DNA from: Rhodobacter sp.
GTDB taxonomy: Bacteria > Pseudomonadota > Alphaproteobacteria > Rhodobacterales > Rhodobacteraceae
Direction: 5' to 3'
DNA length: 5,205 nucleotides
Assembly: GCA_013824045.1 (NCBI GenBank)
Contig: PNND01000471.1
Coordinates: forward strand, 1 to 5,205
The position numbers were made by a program, and so were the translations under genes. Below are positions 1 to 5,205 of the stretch, piece by piece; position 1 is the stretch's first letter; every line of letters begins with the position of its first letter. The notes below the pieces were generated by a model, which saw nothing but the letters and a program-made list of their open reading frames with translations, ran no database searches and had not been told where the DNA came from.

Positions 1-725
1 ACCCCGCACAGCCAGACATGATCGCCCGCCGTGAAGGCATGCACGTCATAGCCATTGCCCAGCCGCACATCCATGCTGCGTCCCTTCAGGATTGCTTCCG
101 CCCGCGCGAAGTCGCCGGGAAAGGTCAGTTTCAGATTGGCCTCATTGCCCTCGACAATGGCCACGTCAAGCCCCGCCGCCCGCGCCACCTCGACATCATC
201 CGCGGCTTGGCCCCTATGCGCCCGATGCGCCGCAAGGATCGCGTCATAGCGGAAGCCTTGCGGTGTCTGCGCGCGCCATAGCCCGGCCCGGTCTTGCGTG
301 CCGTCCACCAGCCCGCCCTTGCCGCGCCACAGCGCATCTGTCACCGGCAAAGCGGGGGCCGCGCCGACATGCGCCTCCAGCGCCCCCCGCACCCGCCCAA
401 TCACGCCCGCATCGACCAGCGGCCGCGCGCCGTCATGGATCAAGACATGGGTCACGCCCCTGCCATCCAGCGCCTCCAGCGCCGCCCGCACCGATGCGTC
501 CCGCGTCGCACCGCCATTGACCAGAATCACATCACCCGCCAGCGCCTCCGCCCTGTCGCGGTCATCGGGATGAACCACCAGAACCAGCAAATCCACATGC
601 CCTCGGAACGCCGCCAGCGTATGCACCAGCACCGGCTGGCCTGCCAGCACCTGCCATTGCTTGGGTACATCGCCCCCGGCACGGCTGCCGCGTCCTGCGG
701 CGACGATCACGGCAGCCGTGGTCAT
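1..725 (-). CDS. ispDF: Bifunctional IspD/IspF enzyme of the MEP isoprenoid pathway (partial, C-terminus outside window)
   Basis: The IspD half couples CTP to 2-C-methyl-D-erythritol 4-phosphate; the IspF half cyclises the later phosphorylated intermediate. Both are cytosolic MEP-pathway steps. I translated 241 full codons. IspD motifs are the N-terminal nucleotide-binding AAGRGSR (residues 9-15), PKQW (21-24), the HDGARP signature (97-102), TPQGF (154-158) and DDVEVA (176-181). IspD ends near residue 215 and runs without a stop, through a very short linker, into an IspF start, [11 protein letters not shown] (221-231). D227 and H229 there are the expected metal ligands. The fusion is common in alphaproteobacteria. 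The start is firm: an in-frame TAG lies 12 codons upstream (759-761) and no other ATG, GTG or TTG lies between. AAGGGAG (743-737) is a ribosome binding site, 11 bases away and so slightly distant. The gene is divergent from dusB. Most of IspF is outside the window. Confidence 0.95.
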   Translation of the reverse strand, partial: MTTAAVIVAAGRGSRAGGDVPKQWQVLAGQPVLVHTLAAFRGHVDLLVLVVHPDDRDRAEALAGDVILVNGGATRDASVRAALEALDGRGVTHVLIHDGARPLVDAGVIGRVRGALEAHVGAAPALPVTDALWRGKGGLVDGTQDRAGLWRAQTPQGFRYDAILAAHRAHRGQAADDVEVARAAGLDVAIVEGNEANLKLTFPGDFARAEAILKGRSMDVRLGNGYDVHAFTAGDHVWLCG

Positions 726-755
726 GACTGGTGCGACTCCCTTGCCCTTTCCTTC

Positions 756-784
756 TTCCTAGGCCACACCGCCGCGCCTGACAA
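756..784 (-). promoter_or_regulatory. Possible housekeeping promoter for ispDF
   Basis: Read on the minus strand, TTGTCA (784-779) matches the -35 consensus at five of six bases. After exactly 17 bases it is followed by TAGGAA (761-756), a weak -10 with three of six matches. Transcription would start near 749, leaving a leader of about 24 bases before the ATG at 725. The spacing and location are good but the -10 is poor, so this is a candidate only. Confidence 0.3.
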
Positions 785-904
785 TCTGGCGTCGTCATGG
801 GCAAACATGCCTAAAATTTGTGCATCGCCAGTTTTTCAGACAGTATAGCGCTATGCGCGCTTGGCTTTGCATCTGCGCAGCCTCAAACACCAACCTATCT
901 GCAC

Positions 905-910
905 AAGGAA
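905..910 (+). promoter_or_regulatory. Ribosome binding site that sets the dusB TTG start
   Basis: AAGGAA lies seven bases before the TTG at 918-920. Neither upstream in-frame TTG (861, 867) has a comparable site. This motif is the main reason for starting DusB at 918. Confidence 0.65.
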
Positions 911-917
911 CAGGCAA

Positions 918-1901
918 TTGGCCCTCTGCCTCGGATCACAGACGATCCACCCTCCCGTGCTCCTCGCGCCCTTGGCGGGGATCACCGATCTTCCCTTCCG
1001 CCGCCTTGTGGCACGGTTCGGGGCTGGCCTCGTCGTATCCGAGATGGTCGCCAGCCAAGAGGTCGTGCAGGCCCAACCCGAAGCGCGCGCCCGCGCCGAA
1101 CTTGGGCTGGGCGATCAGGCCACATCCGTGCAGCTTGCCGGTCGCGATCCCTATTGGATGGCCGAAGCCGCCCGCCTGATGGAATCAAACGGCGCGCAGA
1201 TCATCGACATCAACATGGGCTGCCCCTCCAAACGCGTCACCACAGGCCTCTGCGGTTCGGCCCTCCTGCGCGATCTCGATCTCGCACTGGAGCTCATCGA
1301 GTCGGTCGTGCAAGCCGTTTCCGTTCCCGTCACGCTCAAAACCCGCCTTGGTTGGGATGATGCGCTGCTGAACGCCCCCGATCTTGCACACCGCGCCGAA
1401 GGGGCCGGGGTGCAGATGATCACCATCCACGGCCGCACCCGTTGCCAGTTCTACAAGGGGTCCGCCGATTGGGCGGCCATCGCGCGGGTGAAACAGGCCG
1501 TCTCCATCCCGGTCATCGCCAATGGCGACATCACCGATGCCGCCACCGCGTCACAGGCCCTGCGCCTGTCCAGTGCCGATGGCGTCATGGTCGGGCGCGG
1601 CGCGCAGGGCGCACCGTGGCGTCTGGCCCAGATCGCCCATGCCCTCTACGGCACCCCCGCACCCATCATCCCGCAGGGGGCAGACCTGGCCGACATGGTC
1701 GCCCAGCATTACGAAGACATGCTGGCCTTCTACGGCCCATCCCTCGGCCTCCGCTGCGCGCGCAAACATCTGGGTTGGTATCTCGACACCGCACAGGCCG
1801 GGGCAGGGGCCCGCAATGCCATCCTGACGGCAGAAGATCCCGCCACTGTCCTGCGGCTGATCCGGTCCGTTTTCGCTGATACGGGGCAGGTCGCCGCATG
1901 A
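918..1901 (+). CDS. dusB: tRNA-dihydrouridine synthase B (NifR3 family)
   Basis: This flavoenzyme reduces a specific uridine in the tRNA D-loop to dihydrouridine using FMN and NADPH; in E. coli, DusB acts on U17. The 327-residue product fits the family. It is a TIM barrel opening with the FMN-binding strand APLAGITD (17-24). It has the INMGCPSK motif (98-105) with the catalytic cysteine at C102, KTRLGW (141-146), HGRTR (171-175), ANGDI (201-205) and the phosphate-binding GVMVGRGAQG (222-231), then a helical C-terminal domain. The open frame extends upstream to 861, but those 19 extra residues do not resemble the family. Starting at TTG 918 gives the usual short lead-in to the first barrel strand and has a good ribosome binding site. 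No ATG is available near that point. Its TGA overlaps the ntrB ATG (ATGA, 1898-1901), so it heads the dusB-ntrB-ntrC operon, the same order as nifR3-ntrB-ntrC in Rhodobacter capsulatus. Confidence 0.95.
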   Translation: MALCLGSQTIHPPVLLAPLAGITDLPFRRLVARFGAGLVVSEMVASQEVVQAQPEARARAELGLGDQATSVQLAGRDPYWMAEAARLMESNGAQIIDINMGCPSKRVTTGLCGSALLRDLDLALELIESVVQAVSVPVTLKTRLGWDDALLNAPDLAHRAEGAGVQMITIHGRTRCQFYKGSADWAAIARVKQAVSIPVIANGDITDAATASQALRLSSADGVMVGRGAQGAPWRLAQIAHALYGTPAPIIPQGADLADMVAQHYEDMLAFYGPSLGLRCARKHLGWYLDTAQAGAGARNAILTAEDPATVLRLIRSVFADTGQVAA

Positions 1902-3001
1902 CGCCCTACCGCACGCCATACCCGGTGCCGGGTGTTGTCTGGGCCTCGCTGCCGCTCCCTGCGCTGCTGATCGGTCCCGACAACCGCATCGCCGAGGTGA
2001 ACCCGGCGGGCGAAATCTTCCTCAACGCCTCCTCCCGTAGCCTGATGGGTCAGCCTGCCTTCGACCGCCTCGCCATTGACGCACCGATGGATGAGGCGCT
2101 GGTCCGCGCCCGGCTGAACCAGTCGCCGCTCTTCATCAATGATGTCGATGTCACCACCGGCGAACGCGCCCCCGTGCAGTGCAACATTCAGGTCGCGCCC
2201 ATGCACGACAACCCCGAGGTGATCCTCATGATCATCTCGCCGCGCGACATCGCCGACAGGCTCGGTCGCGCGATGCAGGTGAAATCCGCCGCCAAATCCG
2301 CAATCGGCATGGCGGAAATGCTCGCGCATGAAATCAAGAACCCGCTCGCCGGCATTTCCGGCGCGGCGCAGCTCATCGGGATGAACCTGCCCCCCGAAGA
2401 CCGCGAGCTTGCGGATCTGATCGTCGAGGAAACCCGCCGCATCGTCAAACTGCTGGAACAGGTGGAACAGTTCGGCAATCTCCGCCCGCCCGAACGCCGC
2501 CCGGTCAACATCCATGATGCGCTGGATCGCGCTCGCAAATCCGCCATGGTGGGCTTCGCCGCCCATATGCAGATCACCGAGGATTACGATCCCTCGCTGC
2601 CGCCAACCTATGCCGACCCGGATCAGCTGATGCAGGTCTTCCTGAACCTCATCAAGAACGCAGCTGAAGCCTGCCAGCGCGCGGGCGAGGGAACGACGAT
2701 CCGCCTGCACACCTTCTATGACCTGTCGCTGCGCCTGCGCGGCAAGGATGGCCGCCCCGCCGCGCTGCCCTTGCAGATCGAAATCATCGACGACGGCCCC
2801 GGCATCCCGCCAGAAATCGCCGCCGATATCTTTGAACCCTTCGTCTCGGGCCGCGAAAACGGCACCGGACTTGGGCTCGCCCTCGTTTCCAAGATCATTT
2901 CCGACCATGAAGGATGGATTTCCGTGGATTCGGTGCCAGGACGCACCGTCTTTCGGGTCTCTCTCCCCATGGTGCCGAAGGACAAGAAGGAGAAAGCCTG
3001 A
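1898..3001 (+). CDS. ntrB: Nitrogen regulation sensor histidine kinase NtrB (GlnL)
   Basis: NtrB is the cytoplasmic kinase/phosphatase that senses nitrogen status, classically through PII (GlnB), and sets NtrC phosphorylation. The 367-residue product has an N-terminal PAS-type sensor region (about 15-115, with the [11 protein letters not shown] stretch at 28-38) and no signal peptide or membrane helix. The dimerisation/phosphoacceptor helix contains [10 protein letters not shown] (141-150) with H144 as the phosphorylated histidine. The ATPase domain shows the N box [11 protein letters not shown] (248-258), the G1 box DDGPGIP (298-304), the F box [10 protein letters not shown] (311-320) and the G2 box [10 protein letters not shown] (321-330). 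All expected catalytic residues are present, so it should be active. The C-terminus is lysine-rich. Its ATG sits inside the dusB stop (ATGA) and its TGA shares one base with the ntrC ATG, so translation is probably coupled on both sides. Confidence 0.96.
   Translation: MTPYRTPYPVPGVVWASLPLPALLIGPDNRIAEVNPAGEIFLNASSRSLMGQPAFDRLAIDAPMDEALVRARLNQSPLFINDVDVTTGERAPVQCNIQVAPMHDNPEVILMIISPRDIADRLGRAMQVKSAAKSAIGMAEMLAHEIKNPLAGISGAAQLIGMNLPPEDRELADLIVEETRRIVKLLEQVEQFGNLRPPERRPVNIHDALDRARKSAMVGFAAHMQITEDYDPSLPPTYADPDQLMQVFLNLIKNAAEACQRAGEGTTIRLHTFYDLSLRLRGKDGRPAALPLQIEIIDDGPGIPPEIAADIFEPFVSGRENGTGLGLALVSKIISDHEGWISVDSVPGRTVFRVSLPMVPKDKKEKA
2987..2992 (+). promoter_or_regulatory. Strong ribosome binding site for ntrC
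   Basis: AAGGAG lies eight bases before the ATG at 3001, inside the last codons of ntrB. It rules out the in-frame upstream ATG at 2914, which would add 29 residues before the receiver domain. Confidence 0.8.
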
Positions 3002-4365
3002 TGGATGGCACCGTCCTCGTTGCCGATGACGACCGCACGATCCGCACCGTGCTGACACAGGCGCTGACGCGCGCCGGGTGCAAGGTTCACGCGACCTCCA
3101 GCCTGATGACGCTGATGCGCTGGGTCGAGGAGGGGAAAGGCGATCTGGTGATCTCAGATGTCATCATGCCTGATGGCAACGGTCTCGATGCCCTGCCGCG
3201 CATCTCCAAGATGCGCCCCGGCCTGCCGGTCATCGTCATCTCGGCCCAGAACACCATCATGACCGCCATTCAGGCCGCCGAGGCCGAGGCGTTCGACTAC
3301 CTCCCCAAACCCTTTGACTTGCCCGATCTGATGAAGCGTTCCGCCCGCGCGCTGGAACAGAAGCGCCGCGCCCCGGCCCGGGTTGTGACCCCGCGCGAGG
3401 CCGAGGATGATCTGCCGTTGGTGGGCCGCACCACGGCCATGCAGGCGCTCTACCGGCTGGTGGCGCGTGTGATGAACACCGATCTGGCGGTGCTGATCAC
3501 CGGCGAATCGGGCACCGGAAAAAGCCTGATCGCCAAGGCGATCCATGATTTCTCCGACCGCCGCTCCCAGCCTTTCGTGGTCGCGCAAGCAGCTGATCTG
3601 GCCGGGATGGATGGCCCCTCGGCCCTGATGGCCCGCGCCCGTGGCGGCAGCCTCGTCTTTGACGAGGTTGCCGATTACGACGATGACATGCAGGCCCGGA
3701 TTGTGCGGATGCTCGATCTGGCAGGCGAAAACGCCCCGCGCATCATGGCTACCTCGCAAACCGACCTTTCCGCCCGGATGGAGGGCGGCCAGTTCCGGCA
3801 AGACCTGTTCTATCGCCTCTCTGGCGTCACCCTGCATGTCCCCGCTCTGCGGGAACGCGTCGATGACATCCCGCTTCTGGCCGAACATTTCCTCGCGCGC
3901 GGCGAGCGGGACTCCAGCGCCCTGCGCCGCCTGTCAAACGATGCGCGCGATCTTGTGCGCGCCTATTCTTGGCCGGGCAACGTGCGCCAGCTGGAAAACA
4001 CCCTGCGCCGTTTGATGGTGACCTCGTCCGAGGCCGAAATCACCAAGACCGAGGTTGAAACCGTGCTGGGCAGCCAGCCCACGATGGAACCGCTCAAGGG
4101 CGGCGGCGAAGGCGAGAAGCTCTCCGCCTCGGTCGCGCGCCACTTGAAGCGCTACTTCGATCTGCATGGGGGGCAACTGCCCCCGGCAGGCGTCTATCAG
4201 CGGATACTGCGTGAGGTGGAAACACCGCTGATCGAAATCGCGCTGGATGCCACAGCCGGAAATCAGGCCAAATGCGCCGATCTTCTCGGCATCAACCGCA
4301 ATACCTTGCGCAAGAAGATCACTGATCTCGATATCCGCGTGACTCGCCGCCGCAAGCTGATGTAA
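3001..4365 (+). CDS. ntrC: Nitrogen response regulator NtrC, GAFTGA-less (sigma70-type) variant
   Basis: NtrC is the DNA-binding transcription activator phosphorylated by NtrB. The 454-residue product has a receiver domain (about 1-120) with the acidic pocket D10/D11, phosphoacceptor D53, S81 and K103. An AAA+ domain (about 139-340) follows, with Walker A GESGTGKS (168-175), Walker B SLVFDE (217-222), the arginine-finger region FRQDLFYRL (265-273) and the sensor II region WPGNVRQLE (324-332). A Fis-type helix-turn-helix sits at the C-terminus (about 412-445). The oddity is that the segment between Walker A and Walker B is about 18 residues shorter than in enteric NtrC, and the GAFTGA loop that contacts sigma54 is entirely missing. 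The Rhodobacter capsulatus NtrC shares this loss and activates housekeeping (sigma70) RNA polymerase from distant sites, so I infer the same here. It is coupled to ntrB by a TGATG overlap. The reading frame is intact, with no sign of decay. Confidence 0.96.
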   Translation: MDGTVLVADDDRTIRTVLTQALTRAGCKVHATSSLMTLMRWVEEGKGDLVISDVIMPDGNGLDALPRISKMRPGLPVIVISAQNTIMTAIQAAEAEAFDYLPKPFDLPDLMKRSARALEQKRRAPARVVTPREAEDDLPLVGRTTAMQALYRLVARVMNTDLAVLITGESGTGKSLIAKAIHDFSDRRSQPFVVAQAADLAGMDGPSALMARARGGSLVFDEVADYDDDMQARIVRMLDLAGENAPRIMATSQTDLSARMEGGQFRQDLFYRLSGVTLHVPALRERVDDIPLLAEHFLARGERDSSALRRLSNDARDLVRAYSWPGNVRQLENTLRRLMVTSSEAEITKTEVETVLGSQPTMEPLKGGGEGEKLSASVARHLKRYFDLHGGQLPPAGVYQRILREVETPLIEIALDATAGNQAKCADLLGINRNTLRKKITDLDIRVTRRRKLM

Positions 4366-4448
4366 AACCGCAACATCAAGCGTGTTCCCCATGCCGCAAG
4401 GCGTTTTGGGCCACAACATATGGGCGGCGGGGGAATCGGTCCCTCGCG
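4366..4448 (+). other. ntrC-ntrY intergenic gap with a small GNRA hairpin
   Basis: The 83-base gap breaks the tight packing of the operon. It contains ATGCC (4391-4395), a GCAA tetraloop (4396-4399) and GGCGT (4400-4404), a 5-bp stem with one wobble pair followed directly by TTT. It resembles a very weak intrinsic terminator or an RNA processing or stability element. The stem and T-tract are too short to call a real terminator. I see no clear promoter for ntrY here. Confidence 0.3.
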
Positions 4449-4462
4449 ATGAAGGGATCGGT
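4435..4462 (+). promoter_or_regulatory. Hairpin enclosing the ntrY start codon
   Basis: Bases 4435-4444 pair with 4453-4462 in a continuous 10-bp stem (eight Watson-Crick pairs and two G-T wobbles) around an 8-base loop (4445-4452). The loop contains the ATG at 4449-4451. The AAGGGA at 4452-4457, which is the right distance (nine bases) to serve a GTG at 4467, lies almost wholly in the 3' arm. The pairing is seen directly; a role in controlling ntrY translation is inference. Confidence 0.35.
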
Positions 4463-5205
4463 CGGCGTGCATCGCAGCGTTGGCAGCAACACTTGGGCGC
4501 GACTTTCGCGCCTGCGTCGGCAGCGCCAGTTCCAGAATGCCATGACCTTCGGTCTGGTCTTTCTGGGCCCGCTTCTGGCGGTTGCCACCTTCCTTGCGCT
4601 CGGCCCGCTCAATCAGGGCGGCAACTCGCCCGCCCTGCGCCTGATCCTGCTGGCCGACCTTGTCTACATTCTCGTCGTCGCCACCCTCGTCATGGCCCGT
4701 GTGGTCCGCATGATCGCCGACCGGCGCAGCAAATCCGCAGGCTCCCGCCTGCACCTGCGCCTGACCTTCGTCTTTGCAGGCGTGGCCCTTGTCCCCACGA
4801 TCCTCGTCGCCGTCTTTGCGGTGGTGACAGTGAACTTCGGGCTTGAGGGATGGTTCTCCGACCGCGTGCGCTCTGTCGTCGGCTCGTCCCTTTCTGCCGC
4901 CGAGGCCTATGAACAGGAACACCGTCAGGATCTGATCGAGGATGCCGAAGCACTGGCTGGCGATCTGAACCTCTTCAAGCAGTCGATGTTCTTCCTTGAA
5001 GACAATCAGATGCGCCCGGTTCTGACCCAAGCCCAGGCCACCATCCAGCGTGGGCTGAAAGAGGCCTATCTCATCAACGGCGCGGGCGAGTTGATGACGC
5101 GCGGCGAACGCAGTTACCTGTTCGATTTCGAACAGCCCACGGTTGAGGAGATTCAGCGCGCCCGCGCAGGTGAAACCGTCCTTATTCAGGATTGGGGCAA
5201 CAACG
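4449..5205 (+). CDS. ntrY: Membrane nitrogen sensor histidine kinase NtrY (partial, N-terminal part)
   Basis: NtrY is the membrane-bound kinase of the NtrY-NtrX pair, tied in alphaproteobacteria to nitrogen use and, in some species, to redox or envelope responses. The 252 codons present show a basic cytoplasmic N-terminus (about 1-29), three hydrophobic helices (about 31-52, 64-84 and 105-128) and the start of a probable periplasmic sensor region. The stretches LRLILLADLVY (63-73), MIADRRS (88-94) and NFGLEGWFSDRVRS (129-142) are as I recall them from Rhodobacterales NtrY. HAMP, PAS and kinase domains would lie beyond the right edge. The first possible start in frame after ntrC is the ATG at 4449, but its only ribosome-binding-like motif (GGGGA, 4430-4434) is 14 bases away. 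A GTG at 4467 has AAGGGA nine bases upstream and could be the true start, removing six residues. Family identity is sure; the start is not. Confidence 0.9.
   Translation, partial: MKGSVGVHRSVGSNTWARLSRLRRQRQFQNAMTFGLVFLGPLLAVATFLALGPLNQGGNSPALRLILLADLVYILVVATLVMARVVRMIADRRSKSAGSRLHLRLTFVFAGVALVPTILVAVFAVVTVNFGLEGWFSDRVRSVVGSSLSAAEAYEQEHRQDLIEDAEALAGDLNLFKQSMFFLEDNQMRPVLTQAQATIQRGLKEAYLINGAGELMTRGERSYLFDFEQPTVEEIQRARAGETVLIQDWGNN

Larger units (their letters stand above)
726..917. promoter_or_regulatory. Divergent ispDF/dusB intergenic control region
   Basis: This stretch separates two divergent genes and must carry promoters for both. It has an AT-richer core (about 803-847) unlike the GC-rich flanks. 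Dyads seen: GGCA/TGCC around a 4-base centre (800-811), extendable by a G-T and a T-A pair; CTGGCG (786-791) facing CGCCAG (826-831); and the perfect 10-base palindrome ATAGCGCTAT (845-854). A weak plus-strand promoter could be TTGTGC (818-823), 17 bases, then CAGTAT (841-846), placing a start near 853 and a dusB leader of about 65 bases. I see no convincing sigma54 -24/-12 element. Which dyad, if any, is an operator cannot be told from one sequence. Confidence 0.4.

Noticed and set aside
294..848. A 184-codon plus-strand frame opposite ispDF
   Set aside because: The minus strand encodes clear IspD motifs throughout. The plus frame is H/R/P-rich without any domain.
2914..3000. An upstream in-frame ATG that would extend NtrC by 29 residues
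   Set aside because: The added residues overlap the ntrB C-terminus and precede a standard receiver start (VLVADDD). The ATG at 3001 has AAGGAG eight bases upstream.
1730..3058. A 442-codon open frame on the minus strand opposite ntrB
   Set aside because: It lies antisense to a complete, motif-rich NtrB, has no recognisable domain, and its composition (rich in R, G, D, H) is what GC-rich codon bias produces on the opposite strand.
3154..3888. A 244-codon minus-strand frame opposite ntrC
   Set aside because: It is a shadow of the NtrC reading frame, with no domain and no ribosome binding site that I could support.
3001..4365. NtrC as a damaged or pseudogene copy because of the missing GAFTGA
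   Set aside because: All other AAA+ and receiver motifs are intact, the frame is open, and the same loss is characteristic of functional NtrC in Rhodobacter.
4263..5030. A 255-codon minus-strand frame opposite the ntrC end and ntrY
   Set aside because: It spans the ntrC-ntrY junction antisense and has low-complexity H/D/G-rich content. The plus strand encodes recognisable NtrY membrane helices.
1..5205. CRISPR arrays, insertion sequences, tRNA or rRNA genes, attachment sites
   Set aside because: I saw no spaced direct repeats, transposase motifs, terminal inverted repeats, or tRNA-like T-loop or cloverleaf sequence. The window is almost fully accounted for by five conserved housekeeping or regulatory genes.

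Overview
The window is a stretch of GC-rich chromosome that reads as an alphaproteobacterium of the Rhodobacterales (Rhodobacter/Paracoccus-like) type. Three things support this: a fused ispDF gene, the gene order dusB(nifR3)-ntrB-ntrC-ntrY, and an NtrC that lacks the sigma54-contacting GAFTGA loop, as described for Rhodobacter capsulatus. The genus cannot be fixed from this sequence alone.

Layout. The minus strand from 725 to the left edge carries the N-terminal part of a bifunctional IspD-IspF enzyme of the MEP isoprenoid pathway; the gene runs out of the window just inside its IspF domain. A divergent intergenic region of about 190 bases (726-917) follows. It holds the likely promoters for both directions and several small dyads. 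On the plus strand come dusB (tRNA-dihydrouridine synthase, the old nifR3), ntrB (nitrogen sensor kinase) and ntrC (response regulator). These three are packed with ATGA and TGATG stop/start overlaps and clearly form one translationally coupled operon. After an 83-base gap comes the N-terminal part of ntrY, a membrane sensor kinase that runs off the right edge; ntrX would be expected next.

How the genes work together. NtrB and NtrC are the cytoplasmic nitrogen-status two-component pair. NtrB autophosphorylates on H144 and passes the phosphate to D53 of NtrC. NtrY is a second, membrane-bound kinase whose usual partner is NtrX. DusB makes dihydrouridine in tRNA and shares the transcript; no direct role in nitrogen control can be read from the sequence. 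IspDF is a divergent housekeeping neighbour.

Most notable points: (1) NtrC is about 18 residues short between Walker A and Walker B and has no GAFTGA, predicting activation of housekeeping-sigma RNA polymerase rather than sigma54. (2) A 10-bp hairpin at the ntrY start puts the ATG in its loop and a Shine-Dalgarno-like AAGGGA at the loop edge and in the 3' arm. (3) dusB probably starts at a TTG codon at 918, with a well-placed ribosome binding site. I found no wholly new system, mobile element, CRISPR array, tRNA or rRNA here.
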